A program made the position numbers and the translations under genes. The notes beneath the pieces were generated by a model. The model was given only the letters and a program-made list of their open reading frames with translations, ran no database searches and was not told the origin of the DNA. 64,000 bases of DNA from Gnetum montanum (lineage: Eukaryota > Streptophyta > Gnetopsida > Gnetales > Gnetaceae), in assembly GCA_015680685.1 (NCBI GenBank), contig MNCI01034933.1:35557-99556 (forward strand), in the 5' to 3' direction. The number at the start of each line of letters is the position of its first letter. Positions within the stretch are counted from its first letter, which is position 1. Shown here piece after piece: positions 43,501 to 56,633 of the stretch.

Positions 43501-45817
43501 AACACCATAATATCAATAAAAAAATGCCACTTGTATTGTGAATGTGCACAAACATGTTGATACCAATGGGCTTGAACCACAATGAAGGAAATGTCCCTTT
43601 TGGAGGAAAGGTCGTAAGCCGAAGTAAACCATGTATGGACTCACCACACCATCCAAGCCAACATAATGCCAATCTAGTGCAATGCCTTCCTTTTCACAAC
43701 CAACATCCTTTGACCCTATGCAAAAGCCAACAACCATCACCACTCCAACATAAGACATAAATGATGAACCTATCACTGTGGAAAGAAAATAGAATCAATG
43801 TATCATTGCTAATAGTAACGGGTGTAATTGTGGGCCAGAGATTTAAAATATTAACAAAAACCAAAATAAAGCTAAGGAAAAAGTGTGTCAACAAAGACCA
43901 ATTTATATAGTAGCCACTAAACCAGAAGACACCTAGTGGCTTGAAAATGAGATTTTAAGATTGTTTCAAAGATACATGGAGACAATGGATCTGCTTATTA
44001 GTTATATACTTAAGAAAATAGACTAAACAAAGGACTTAGATGCACATATCTTACAAAACTAATAAGTATTTTTCACCTATTTGTTTTACAATTTTTTTAT
44101 CATTTCCTACTTCTAAAATTTTTTGATTCTTCATATGTTTTCCATTTCTTAATATTTTTCTTTTCATGATATTTTTCTCTTTTTTTTTGAGTCATTCTCT
44201 TTATGTTTTATACATGTATTTCATGTTTTTATTAATAAAATTGCCAAGTCATGATGTAGAAGTCAACGCTATGTGTTGGGTTTTTTGTGCTATGCTATCA
44301 AGATGATTGGGTAAGTAATTGTGTAAAGTAGTGAGACTACCTCATCCATCCATCTAGTTCTCTGAATAAAAGGTCTTTTTCATGGAAACAATTTTGTTCT
44401 TCTTTTATAAAACTAAAATTAATCAATGATCATTGTACCTTGAAGAAACAGGAAATGACCAAGTGGGAATGGCAAAGGCTGTGACCTCAAGGAAACTTGT
44501 TGGATTCTCTTCTTGGCTTCCTTCATGTGGTTTATGACTTCTCTTGGAACATATTATCACTCCCTCATCAACCAATAAAAAGGAAGCTCTATTTTTGCAT
44601 GGTGTGTTCCCATCTGAAAAGAAAAAAAAAACAAAAAAAAAACAAAATCAAAAACAATAATGGAAATTCAAATCTCACCCCTTAGACACAATAATGGGCT
44701 ATAAGCACTAGTTATGGTGCTGGAAAGACATGTTACCCATGTTTGAAGACACCCCTCATACTAAGATCCTTCCTTCCTTCTTCTCTTTTCTTCTCTTTTT
44801 GGAGCAATGGTTGTTCTTTGAGGTGGTTGTGAGCTCATGGTGGTTGGCAAGATGGAACACATCAATGCGAGGTCACTGTTCATGGTATGGACTTTGTCTG
44901 AACTTGGGCAGATAGGTATGTTGATCATTTTAATCACATTTGTCACAAGAACCTATTATGGACATGGTCAAGTACCTTACATCCTAATCTCTGCAATCCC
45001 TTCTCATTCCATTATTTACCTTACTGTTGCATATGATTATGAGCCTTTTGGTTTTGTGTAGTATAGTGCAATATCCTAACCATGACAGTTGTGTGTTGTT
45101 TGGAACAAAGGCATGATCTACATTTAACTTCTTGGGTGCCCACAGACATCTATAGAAGTGGTAATGCAAGGACATTATGGTAGGAGCCTACTTTGGGGAG
45201 GACCCACCTACATAACTTTTGTTGATCATGGCTTTAAACTAACCTTCACATCTTCTAGAACATCAATGATAGTTTCTCTGAATTTACATGATTTTCAGAC
45301 TACTTCTCATCTATTTCATTAATTTTTCCTACTTTTCTATTTCCATATCCATTAATATTTCTTGGCCATCTTTCGAATTGGACCTTTGGTTTCAATTATT
45401 CAAAAACCTATCCACTTCTGGAGTTACGCTTATTAGTCATGGGGGCTAGGGATGCCTACNTTACTTCTGGAGTTACGCTTATTAGTCATGGGGGCTAGGG
45501 ATGCCTACTTTAAAATTTTTGAAATTTTTCCAACATCCTATTTTTGAACATCATGGTAACTAATAGTAATTGATCAAAATAATGTGAACAGCTTGATGAT
45601 TTTAGTTACCTCATAGCCTTGGGCATAGTATGTTGTAATCATCTTGTGCTTAAAAGAAAGCCAAGGGATTTGAAAATGGTTAATTATTAAGGAAAATTTA
45701 CCACAACTAATGTATATAGCAATCAATGTCATGTCAATATACCTCCTAATTTTGTAAGGAACTATATCCTCATTTTATTTTAACTCGAGCATAAGTTTTC
45801 AATTAGTTGTGGGGGTA
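43501..45817 (+). other. Element c interior without pol
   Basis: From the end of gag to the 3' LTR no protease, RT or integrase motif was found on either strand. It contains A-rich tracts (44,610-44,660) and a single undetermined base at 45,460 with a 46-nt duplication round it. It ends in a purine tract, TTGTGGGGGTA (45,806-45,817), right before the LTR. The element is therefore gag-only. Confidence 0.6.
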
Positions 45818-46690
45818 TGATAAATCATGGTTTTGTAGGCTACAATATCAACCATATGATATCAAAGCCATGATATCGGAGTCCATGATATGATTTCAAA
45901 TATCTGATATCGTTGACATGTGCAAGGCCTATAAATACAATACTTAAGTGCACTATCCAAAAAGGTATTCATCCCATAGTAGCTAAACTCTATCAGTTTG
46001 TTTACTTGATTTTAGTACGTAGCACTTAGTAGTGTATGCTTGTAGTGTGATGTCTTGTAATTGAATGGAGTCTTTATTCAAGTGTGATATACTTGGATAG
46101 ATTTCATGCCCAAAAATAAAGCTTGAGATTACTCTACATCATTGCGACATCAGTTAGTCTTTATTATTTTCACTTAGCTTAATATTTACTATTTTCATTA
46201 GTTAATGATTTACTTTCAATGCATTTTATATTTACTGTTATTAAGCAGAATGAGTATGACTAATCTTGGGCATTTATGTGTAGCTACTTGGTAACCAAGT
46301 AGCACTATCACTTGGTATGCCCAATAGTGTGGTACTTGGTAATCCCAGTAGTAGTTACATGAAGTCCAAGGTATGAACAAAAGGTCAAGATTAGATGCTC
46401 ATCGCATAGGCTAGATTATATTTTTTGACTAGCACTTAGATTTATAAAACTACTACATTTACTTCATGTTAGCTAGGAGTACTATGGCCAATATAACATC
46501 ATCTATCATATACCTCATTGTGAGTAAAACTGTGTGCATCGTCTTTACTAACTCACATGAGAAGACAATGATCATGAACTCTAACCAATTACTTGCATAA
46601 TCACATTGCCTTGTCTATGCAATTTGACTGGGATTGTGCATGAACACTCGTATCTCATATGGTTGGGGGTTGGATACTCACCGTTGATCA
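45818..46690 (+). repeat. 3' LTR (element c orientation)
   Basis: TGATAAATCATGG... to ...CCGTTGATCA, 873 bp, preceded by a classical PPT. The TATA box (TATAAATA) is at 45,930-45,937, with GATATC words at 45,845-45,915. The 46,400-46,690 part is an inverted copy of 50,148-50,383 (element d LTR). It is clearly diverged from the 40,484 LTR, so the pairing with c is by order and PPT, not by identity. Confidence 0.65.
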
Positions 46691-46906
46691 CTTACCATCT
46701 TTATTGATTTAATTTTTCTGTTATTATCCCATGGGATCTTGATGGTAGTTGAGTATTAATCATCTAAGTCCTTAGTTTCTTTTCCTATTGATGTATGATT
46801 ATGATTTATTAATTTTTTTTGGGTTCAACATTAGAGTCATTTTCCTAGAATGAGAATTAATAAATGAGTTAGATTATTCCATGCATATTTTGGATGGTAA
46901 AGATTC
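46691..46906. other. Junction between 3' LTR and element d
   Basis: No gene. AT-rich; no primer site follows the LTR, in line with its being a 3' LTR. Confidence 0.5.
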
Positions 46907-47692
46907 TCAATTGTTAGCCACAAGGTATCTTTTGATTTGGTAACCCCTACTCTTTCTCTTACACACTTGCTTTCTATTATTGTTGTGGATTGGTATGGTA
47001 ACTATGTTGATGTTCTGAATAATCGGTCCACAACTGCACCCTTTTCTTTCAGTAGTAATGCATGGTATTTGTTGCATGTGTATGGCTCCATGCTTATCTT
47101 CCTTCAAGATTTCAATAGACAAATCTTGCATGCTTAGCTTAGCATCAATTGTGCTAAGCCATGGTTGGCCCATGATAATTGAAAATTTCTTATTAGCTTC
47201 TTTCAAATCTGTTACAAGAAAATTTTTCAAATAAAACCACCCATTGATAGTGATTACCATGCCCTCAATTTGTCCTAAGGAAATGATAATAGATTTATTT
47301 GCAAGCTCCAACCTAATATTACACTTCTTTAATGGTGGGAGGCTCCATGCTTGATATGTTTCGTAAGAGATTAAATGCACCCTGAAACTTGAGTCTAATA
47401 GACCTTTGCATGGAAAATTTCTATCTACTTGTAAATAGATCAAAGGAACATGTGAATCAATTCTCCTCTTAGGAAGTGATCCTACTTTAATCCAGTCTGT
47501 GACAATTTTAGTGAGCATGATAGTTTGCATGTTTTTATTAAATACTATTAGAAGCTTGTTATTGGTAGGTGGATTTGATGTAGGAGAAGTTGCTCTTGAT
47601 GAAGTTCTAACTCTACTAGCATTTTTAGAACTTGTCCTAATGAAAGGACATTTCTTTGTTTGGCCCTTAGTATTACTAGTAGGATCCTCCAC
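46907..47692 (-). pseudogene. Element d aspartic protease
   Basis: Open for 261 codons. Landmarks: PLIYLQVDRNFPCKGLLDSS with FRVHLISYETYQ (the active-site triplet reads D-S-S, a Ser for the usual Gly), KCNIRLELANKSIIISLG, and the end motif KFSIIMGQPWLSTIDAKL. The N-terminal part (KCPFIRTSSKNASRVRTSS) is a basic linker to gag. It ends in ANN and a stop; no RT follows to the left, because the inverted LTR of 45,818-46,690 is reached. It is the longest protease frame in the window. Confidence 0.8.
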
Positions 47693-50130
47693 CTATATAT
47701 TTGTTGCCCTTGTAGCTCTCTTGTATTGTAGTTATGATAGTAATTCTTCATTCGTAATAGGTGGTGGTTCTGGTGGCAAAGGATTGGAAGTGGCATTTTA
47801 TGAACAAGCTATTGGAGAATGTGCGTGAGAACTTTGATCTATCATTAAAGTAGTAGGTCTATAGGATTATAGTGGATAATAAGGAAAAGAAGTTTGAATG
47901 AATATATTTCTTGGAGGTATTGGAGGCTAAATGTAATATCCATAAGGGTCTAGTTACCTATATGGATATTGGTGTCTTAGTGGTAGTGTTGCCCATGTTT
48001 GCAGTTGCTACCACTACTACTAATACTGCTCTTAGGGTTCAGGGTAGGCTTTGCTTATATAATATGTCAGCTAGAAGGTTTTCTTGATATTACCTTGAGG
48101 ATAAGGTAGTCTTCTGGGCATCTACTTTTTAACAAAGCTTGGATTAAGTGCATATACCCCAGATTCTTGCACGTGGATCATAATAGGACAACATTCCTTA
48201 GGATGTTCATATTGGCACACATTGCATCCTTCCTCTCCCTTTGAACTAGAATCAATGTACCTTTCAATGGTAGCAACTCTTTCTTTGTGCTTGTTTCTTA
48301 TCCATTAAATCTTTTCTTCTTTCTTTTCTTGCCCTTTTTAAGTGCTTGTTTAACTTTGTCTTCCCCAATATTTAGGGTTGTAGCAAACTTCTCTTCCATT
48401 AAATCCTAGACTTTCTCTACCTTAGTTGCTATATCATTGAAATATTTTTGAATAGATAGAGTCCTTTTCCAGATAATGTCTTCCAAGGTTTCACCCTCTT
48501 ACTTGTCACATAGGTGCACATATTTCTTTCTAATTGATGGATCTTTGTTACATTCTTCAGTTGATTCTCTCTTCTTAAGTTCTCCTTCCTCCTTTGCAAC
48601 TTATTTACTTAATGTTTGAATATGATGGGCCATCATTTCTAATAATCTACCTTGGGCATAAACCCCAAGAGTTTCTCTAGATGTTCTCCACAACCCATCT
48701 ACAATATGTCTAAGCTATTCCCTTAGTGAAAATCTATGGTCTGGGCATTTGTGCAATAGTGAATAGTATATACCCATTGTTGCATCAAGGGTCTCATGAG
48801 TCCCTTGCTTCCATCCCTGGATCTATTTTCTTTAGTTGAACACTCACGAATAAGTTTAATATTTATCATTGAAGAGTTCAATCATGGTTATCCAACATCT
48901 AATTAATTTAGGTTCTAGGGACCTATACTAGCTCTCTGCCTCCTGCACAAGTGTTCTAGGAAATAACTTTAACTTTTGGCAATCACTTTCAATATTTTGT
49001 AGGGCACATGCATCATGGAAATCTTGAAGGTAATGTTGTTGATCAACATTTTAACCACCTTCAAATCTTAGCATATTGTTCATGTATAGCCATTTGATTT
49101 AACTATCCCTTACATACCTAGTTGGAATATGAGTAGCTTCCTAGATGTTGATCATATTGCAAGTTGTCATTAGGGGTTCATCGTCTTAATTGGATTCATG
49201 TGCTTTGTTGTAGTAGTACCTCCTTCTATGCTCATCTCTTTCATTCTCTCTATGATCTTTGAGTCTTCTCTATTGATATCCTTCATCTTCGGTATCAAAT
49301 AGCCTCACATAACGATCATGATCGTCATGGTGGTCATGAGTTCTTCTTTCTTCCCTATCATGGTCCTTCTACTTTCATTTCCTTTTTTCAAATTCTTCTA
49401 ATGATTATGAGGATTTAATTAAGGTAGTAGGAGAATAGTGTTAGCTTGTCCTCTTGTGATGACTCTGATGTTCTTCTCTATGGGATCTAGCAAGAACTCT
49501 TGGTCTTGAGTTCTACCTATGCCATGAGTCTTTTGCTCCTTATAGTTTTATCTAATCAAATGATAAGCATTTGGGACTAGAACTCATGATTATGATGGAG
49601 TTGTTCAGCAATAACTATATCTCCATCAAGTTCCTATAAGACAATAGTAGAATTAATTATCTTTCTTTTATCTTGTTCATGTCTTGTCCCCATGGCATGT
49701 TCCTTTCTTAACTTCTCCTTAGTAGGTTCATATGGTTGAGTCATGTATTTAGTTTCATGATACCCTTCAATTTCTTCACTTAATCTCATCCCCTTAAGAA
49801 TAGTTTAGAGCATAAGGGGTGCTGAATGTCTTGGTGGTAGAATAACATTTCCTTGAAGATCTTCCCATCTTAACTAGCCATCTTGATGAAATATGAATGT
49901 GAAATTGGGATAGTAAGGATCACGATGAGCATACTCTAGTCTTCTTCTTCTTTGGTTCTTGTCATTGCTTCTTCGTAGTATTTTGGCAAGTGATGTGGCA
50001 TTTTTGTTGAAATCCATGTTGTACCTTTAGAAATTTATGTTTAGTGTGCTTTTTTGAAAATTATAAAGTTTGACTTTGTCTTCCAGGTACAACTTTAAGA
50101 AATCAATTACTAAGCATAGATTGACTTATT
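47693..50130 (-). pseudogene. Element d gag, decayed
   Basis: Starts near 50,018 (MDFNKNATSLAKILRRS) just inside the 5' LTR. It then has an Arg/Glu/His/Asp-rich region (49,200-49,420), capsid remnants (FPRTLVQEAESWYRSLEP at about 48,930, YYSLLHKCPDHRF at about 48,740, RETLGVYAQGRLLEMMAHHI at about 48,660) and REKDAMCANMNILRN at about 48,210, where the knuckle should be. It carries ten or more stops and shifts. Order and wording match b and c. Confidence 0.7.
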
Positions 50131-50147
50131 CCCAACAATGGCATCAA

Positions 50148-50383
50148 TGATGAGCAATGGAGTAGTCCAACACCCAACCATATGAGATACAAGTGTTCAT
50201 CCGTAGCCCAGTCAAATTCCATGGACAAGGCACTGTGATTATGCTAGTAATTGGTTAAAGCTTAAGATCATTTTCTTCCCACATGGAGCTAGTATAATCT
50301 ATGCATATAGTTTAGCTCTCAGTAAGGTGTATGATAAATGATGTTGTATTGGCCATTACTCCTAGCTATGATGGTAAGGTGTG
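50148..50383 (-). repeat. Element d 5' LTR, truncated
   Basis: Starts TGATGAGCAATGG after a decayed Asp-type primer site (50,131-50,147, minus TTGATGCCATTGTTGGG) and is replaced after 236 bp by the start of another LTR. It is an inverted copy of the end of the LTR at 46,450-46,690. Confidence 0.7.
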
Positions 50384-51268
50384 TGATTAGTGAGGTACCT
50401 CTATGCCCAACCATAAAAATCATAAAGCATTCATGCATGAACCGGTCAAATTCTGTGGACTTTCTAGTTTTCGGTGCACTAGTCTTCTAGGAAGTGAACC
50501 TTGCCTTAAGGTTGTTCATTGTCTTCCGAATTACACTTGTAACGTATGCTAGTATGGTTTAGTGTAATTGAGGCATCTAATTTTTATCATTTTATATTTT
50601 ATGGTTTTTTGTTTAAAGGAAGATAAAGTAATTGGATTAACTAGTTTAATTTAACTAAATAACTAGTATCTAACTAGTCCTAACATAAGCATCTGGCCTC
50701 ACTTTCTACACACGTCCTAAACCCACATATCCATTGCTGAGTTACCAAGCACTATGCTACTGGGCATACCAAGTAATAATGCTATTGGGATTACCAAGTG
50801 AATATGTGTTACCCTTGAAGTGGTTATACTTATGTGTTTAATCTATCTTGCTTATCTTACTTAATTTCTTCATTAGCTTAATTACTAAAAATCATTTAAT
50901 AAATAATTAAAAAAATTTAAGAAATAACTGAAAATATTAAATGCATAAATCTATCCAAAGTGTTGCAAGCTTTATCAGAAAGCTCATCTTTATGACCACA
51001 CATGCTGTCATGCTTAGGTACAATAATGCTCAAATAAAGATTGGTACACTCAATAACTCCTATTGCGGGCACTCAAGGAAAATATTTCTTAGGAAAAATA
51101 TTCTAACTCTCAAATGAGCAAATTGCAAGAGCTTTGCCACTACTAAAATATTGATGCCATAAATGTCGCTAGTAGGCATGTATTTATAGGTGAAATATGG
51201 ACACTATGTTGACAAGGCATGCGTCAACGAGGCCTTGTTGATGCAGCTAACAAAATTTTGACTCATCA
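50384..51268 (-). repeat. Element e1 3' LTR
   Basis: TGATTAGTGAGGTACC... to ...TTGACTCATCA, 885 bp. TATA box at 51,181-51,189 (minus CCTATAAATA). Followed at 51,269-51,280 by a minus-strand PPT (GTTGTGGGGGTA) and, further in, CTTGAGGACAAG, the common 3' end of plant gypsy coding regions. So the interior of this minus-strand element lies to the right. Confidence 0.75.
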
Positions 51269-51499
51269 TACCCCCACAACTAAATGAAAACTTGTCCTCA
51301 AGTTTTGTTACAAAATTTGAAAGGTATGGGGTTATTGACTAACCTTTCACAAAAAAAATAGACCGACTTGACAAAAATGAAGTGCCTGAGTGTATGAATC
51401 AACACATTACAAAAATGGTGGTGTTCATGACACAAAATTAAACACCATGACATGACTCTTGAAAATTGGACAACATGTTCCTTGATGGTGTGATGTTTG

Positions 51500-54330
51500 G
51501 TGGAGAAGATCAGGTAGTCCTAGGTGGTGGTGGCTTCTAAGGTTTTGAGGGACATTCATTAGCTTGATGTATGTATAGTGATTGAGGTGGTTGTGGCTGT
51601 CCTGCTACTGCTGCAACTTCTAGAAAAAGGCAAAAACCATTGAGTAATGCTTTCATTTTTTCCTCCTTACTTTTGGGATTGTGCACCATCCATGTAGCTT
51701 CACCAATGTGGATTAGAATGGGCACATCCTAGGGACATGAAATTGCTGGAGGTAACAAATTGTTTACATTCAATGTTGAACAATCTGACTGTATCCTTCA
51801 GCTTCTAGTAATCATTCATCCTTTTAGCTAAGTTCTTAATAGTTTATCGTTGGTCCATGAATTATGCTCTAAGAACTTCAAGTTTAGTATTTTTAGTCTC
51901 AAGCTTCTACTTTGTGTGCTTATGGTGCTTGAACTCTACCTCATATAGTAAAGCCACTTATTTCTCTAATTATGACTATGGTTGTCTGTTAGTTAACATA
52001 GCTAGGTTTTAATATCAGAGATTGGCCAGCTCCATGTATTCTATCATTTTTTCTATTTGCAACTCCTTTAGGTAGATATTTGCTTTGTTGTAGGCATCAA
52101 TCCCATCAATGATGGTCTGCCAAACTTCTCTTCCTTGTTGGAGTTGTCGGAGAGCTTCATTTCTTTGTTCCTTTACCATTTGGATGTGCTTTTTTTTTTT
52201 TTACTTTCTTTTGCAGGCCAACCTAGTCTTTATAGTGATTTTTGACTCTTTCAAACTTTGAGGCTTCATTTCTCCAAGCAGCGATCTCAAGAGCAGATTT
52301 CTAGTGCAAGGCATGAACTTCCTTCATTGACAAGTCTCGATTTTTTATGGCCAATATCATTAACTCAATGTTCACCTTGGCAAGCTGCTCCTATTGTTGA
52401 TGAATATTACATTTTTTCCTTTTAAGCATCAACATTTCATAGATGATGTTTCTATGCAATTAGAGTTTCATTCTCCTAGTGCATCTAAGCCAAATCCTTC
52501 TAAATTGAATATGTCTTTTCTTTCATTATGAATTGGTTGAAGATGGTAATTACCGCTTCCTCCTCGACCTTGCTGAATCATTTTTGAAGCTATTAAAAAG
52601 ATTCATCTCTAGTTATTATTAGGCTAAGGATTGTAGGATCAATAAGACGGGCACGTAATTCAGCAACCTCTATGGCTAAGTGTTAATTTTGTATTTGAGA
52701 TATTTTGAGTTGTGCTTTCAAAATGATGCATTTTCCCCTGGTGTTCAGTAGCTCCAATTAAGTTGTAGTGATGTTATCCAAAAAATTTAAGATATCAAAA
52801 ATTGGTTGCCCAGTCCCCACTAGTTGATCCATCAATTCTTCATGCTAGGTTACATTTAGTTTCTTTCTGACCATGCTTGCAAATATTTACACATCTCAAA
52901 GTGTAGATACATCAAGGACAAATGCTACAAGTGTTTAGTACTTCAATGACATGGTCAAAAACTACTTCAGCCATCATCTCTTACCCTTGGTGCTGCATCA
53001 CTAAGATAGTGGCCCCTTCACCTTCTTCTAAATGCATCAAGAAGGTGGTGGAATTTCCAAATATTTCTAGAAATAAATGGTGTTGTGATAATAACACTAT
53101 CACTTCTCGAGCATTGGGATCTAATCTTGTAGGAAACTACGTATGTTGGGTAGAGAATATTAGTCCACTTGTCTCCATATGACTGATTGTCTGAGCCACC
53201 TCATTAAGGTGACTCATTATTAGTCAGTACATAGATGGATCTACACTACTAGTCCCTACACACTACTCTTGCTCATGCAAGAGGTACTTTTGGATTTCAC
53301 GTAAGTCCTCAATGGCTACATGGGCCTTTAGCGTTGTTTCTTGAGTAGGCAATGGTGGTAGTAGGTACTCCTCTTCTTGAGTTGTAGTTGGCATATTTTC
53401 CTTCATGATTTCAGATCATGAGGCTAAAAGAGTATGCCTCATTGTATCACTAGCATAGTAGACATTTCTTACCCTTTTGTACAGTTTCCAAATGAGGCAC
53501 GAAAAGGGTAGGGTTTTCCTTCTATGTTCATTTTCATTGAAACACTTTTCAATCTTCAAATAGATGAGTTTTGGAAGGCTCATAGGAAATCTCTCACTTA
53601 GATCAACGCATGCTTAGGCAGAGAAGGTGATCACCTTACTTGGCTGCACCATTAGATTGAGGTGATAGGCCACAATTTTGAAATAGATATGCTATGCCAG
53701 TGTGAGTGCGCCATACTCCTTACAATTGATCCCATAACACCATTGAGTCCACTCTTTTTGGCCTTAGGATTACCTTTTGTTGAAAGCTTCATCAACTATC
53801 ATAATGTCAAACAACCCCAATGCCTACATGATAGCCTCAACTAACACTTGAATATCCTTGATCTTTACTATGGACCCCGACCTTCTATTATTCGAGAAGA
53901 GATATGTCTCTCCCATGTACCATTCCCCACTAGATGTGATGATTGGCCACATGGAAGAGGTTTGTAGTTTTGTTTTGATGTCAGCTAGAGCTTTCTCTAG
54001 GAATGGCCTAAAATTTATTTCTTGAGAACTGATTGTTGAATCTTTCGGGACCTAATGATATCAAGGCAGACTTGAGTCAAAGTGACTTCAAGCCTTGGCA
54101 CAGGTCTTGACACTTTTCCTTGATGTGATTGCTCTATGGGAACTTATTCTTTTGGAATATATCAAACAGATTCCACTTCAGGCTCCTTACAAAGAGGTCC
54201 TATTACATCGATTGCCTTTGGTGGTTCTTGGACTTGTTGTTGTTGGCCCTTTCAAACTTTGGGTCATTTCTCCCTTGATTGAGAAGGTTCTCCTTCCTAC
54301 GGGTGCTTAGGTCTTGGTGCCATCTATAAT
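51500..54330 (-). pseudogene. Element e1 coiled-coil transposon-type ORF, decayed
   Basis: Homologous along its length to 57,850-60,700. Read on the minus strand with frame changes, it has an N-terminal helical domain (about 53,500-54,060, VPRLEVTLTQVCLDIIRS) and a long heptad-rich region (about 51,550-52,870, e.g. ELMDQLVG, FDSTTQ-like and LEVAAVAGQPQPPQSLY at the end). No gag, protease or RT lies in the interval. Same strand as its 3' LTR, next to the PPT, so it occupies the place of a 3'-terminal extra ORF. Function is not recognised. More than a dozen stops. Confidence 0.45.
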
Positions 54331-55490
54331 CACAATAAGACCATGGGTTAGCAATCATTGTGTAACATGAAGTAGCTGGGATACCTTTATCTCTTTAGAA
54401 TAGTTGCACTTAGCTAAGTTGTGATTATGGTTGATTTAATTACTCCAATCATTATTTTATTCATGTATTATTATTAATAAATCATCCTAAAGATTTTTGG
54501 AAGGGTTAACTCTTGAAAAACTGATGTTTTTATATTATTAAGGTTATTAACCCTTTAGAGGAGTTAGAAAAATTTTCAAAATTTTTGTTGGAAACCTTAA
54601 TGTTTGAAGCCTCCACGATAAAGAGCTTACCTCCAATAGTTGCAAGATCGAAGAAAGTAATGATTTGGATAAAAAATTGATAAGTTAAGGGCTCTAAAAA
54701 TGGCAAAAACTCCCCATCTGTTATGAGGAAAATGAAAAAAATTTCTAAGTGTGCAATAGTATATATAGGATTTTTGCATTGCATCAATGAGGCCTTGTCA
54801 ATGTAGCTATTGACCATCATTGACATTCGTCAAACTTGCAAAATACAAGGAGTTTTTGAATAAAATTGGGATCAAATGAAAGCTTAAAAGGCCAAGAATA
54901 ATATGAAAATATGAGAAGAGGGTGTTGAAGCTCATAAATTTGGAAAAATAAAGAAAAATGATTTGGGGGATGAATGAAATAAAAGATTAAGGAGCACTAA
55001 GCAAAATACATAATGAAATATGCAAAAAATAAGATTGTAGCAATGTCAAGGGTAAAAAACCTTAACTCACAAAACTAAGAGCTATGCAAGTGTGTCCTCC
55101 CCATAGTAGGATCATGCCATTTTTGCCCTCGCATAACCTCAACTAAGGAGTTTGTGGGCCACATAGTTGATTAATGGTCATGAAAAGTTAAGGACCAACC
55201 AAAAAGAATCTATTTAAGAATTCCAACACATCAGACCAAGACATGGAGCATAACATAGAATACGATAGTGAGGTGAGTTATGGAAATATGGATGGATGCT
55301 AGAGAAGGTGGAATGGAATTTCCAAGTGAGGTCATAAAAAGTTCCTTGTAGAATGTGTGTTTAAAATGACCTAAGAAGATCCATCCTTAGTCTAGACCAA
55401 AACAAGTCGCTTTTAGTGACTTTGCATCACCACTCTAAGACTGGCCCACTTGCATGAGACATAAGAGTGCTTCCACAAAACAATCGTCAT
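54331..55490. other. Element e1 non-coding remainder
   Basis: Matches 60,700-61,944 in e2. Contains a TATA-like minus site near 54,750 (TATATAGG) and a GAACTAAGGAGT-type sentence shared by both copies. No gene is supported. It breaks at 55,490 in the words ATTCCA; e2 breaks at the same words. Confidence 0.5.
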
Positions 55491-55989
55491 TCCATTGCTA
55501 GGTTACCAAGCACTATACTATTGGACATACCAAGCAATAACTATGATAGGATTACCAAGCAAATACGTGTTATGCTCGAAGTGTTCATACTTATGTGTTT
55601 AATGTATCTTGCTTATCTTACTTAATTGCTTCATTATCTTAATTACTAGAAATCATTTAATAAATAATTAAAAACATTAAATGCATAAATGAAATATTTA
55701 ATCTATCCAAAGTACTGCAAGGTTTATCAAAAAGCTCATCTTTATTGCAGCATACATTGTCGTGCTCAAGTACAACAATGCTCGAATAAAGAGTCATACA
55801 CTCGATGAATCTTTCTGTGGGCACTTGAGGAAAATATTCTAACTCTCGAATGAACAAACTGCAAGAGCTTTGCTACTACTGAAATCTCGATGTCATAAAT
55901 GCATTTGGTAGGTGCATATATATAAGCGAAATACGAACACTACATCCATGGGGCCTCATCAATACAGTCGACAAAACTACAACTCATCA
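55491..55989 (-). repeat. LTR fragment f (e-type)
   Basis: Aligns to 50,733-51,268 of the e1 LTR (TTACCAAGCACTAT, ACTCATCA end). The first 350 bp are missing. TATA-like TATATATAAG is at 55,916-55,925. It directly follows the e1 break. Confidence 0.6.
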
Positions 55990-56633
55990 ATGTGGAAATG
56001 ATTCTAAAGCTAAGGAAAATAGTAAAACAATCTACTCTAGCCTAGAGTGATGAGCATCTATTTTTGGCTTACTGTACATGTCTTGGGCTCATGTCACTAT
56101 TACTGAGATTACCAAATGAATTCACTATTGAGCAAATCAAGTGAAACCACTACTAGGTTACCAAATGATTACACTTAAAGCTCAAAACTAGTCATACTCA
56201 TTCTACTTTACTATGAACAGTGAAAGTAAAGTACTTAGAAATGTAAATGGTTAAACTAGAAAAATAGTAAGAATTATGATAAGTAAAACAATAAAGCTAA
56301 GTGTATGTTGCAATGATGGAAAGCAATCTCAATCTTAATTTCCATCATGAACTATGCTCAAATACACTTCACTCAAATAAAGATTTTGTACAATTCCTCA
56401 ACATTACACTATAGGCATTCACTCTATTTTTAGACTACACAAATAAACTACAAGAGTCTACCTAAGGTTGTAATGAAAGTTTTTTAGACCGTGCACCTAA
56501 GTGTTGTATTTATAGGCCTACACATGTCGGTGATATTGGATATTCGACATCATAGCTTGTGCCAAAATACCAAGGATCTGATATCGTAGCTTCAATATCA
56601 GATGCTCGATATCGTAGTCAGTCAAAAAAAAAT
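55990..56633 (-). repeat. LTR fragment g (A3/c type, GATATC-rich)
   Basis: Inverted relative to the LTR at 45,818-46,690 and similar to it and to A3: a TATA box at 56,507-56,516 (minus CCTATAAATA) and GATATC words at 56,525-56,615. Truncated at its left side; ends against the e2 LTR. Confidence 0.6.

Noticed and set aside
54095-54310. Small plus-strand protein with hydrophobic character
   Set aside because: Opposite the e1 coiled-coil ORF; the homologous place in e2 does not keep the frame.
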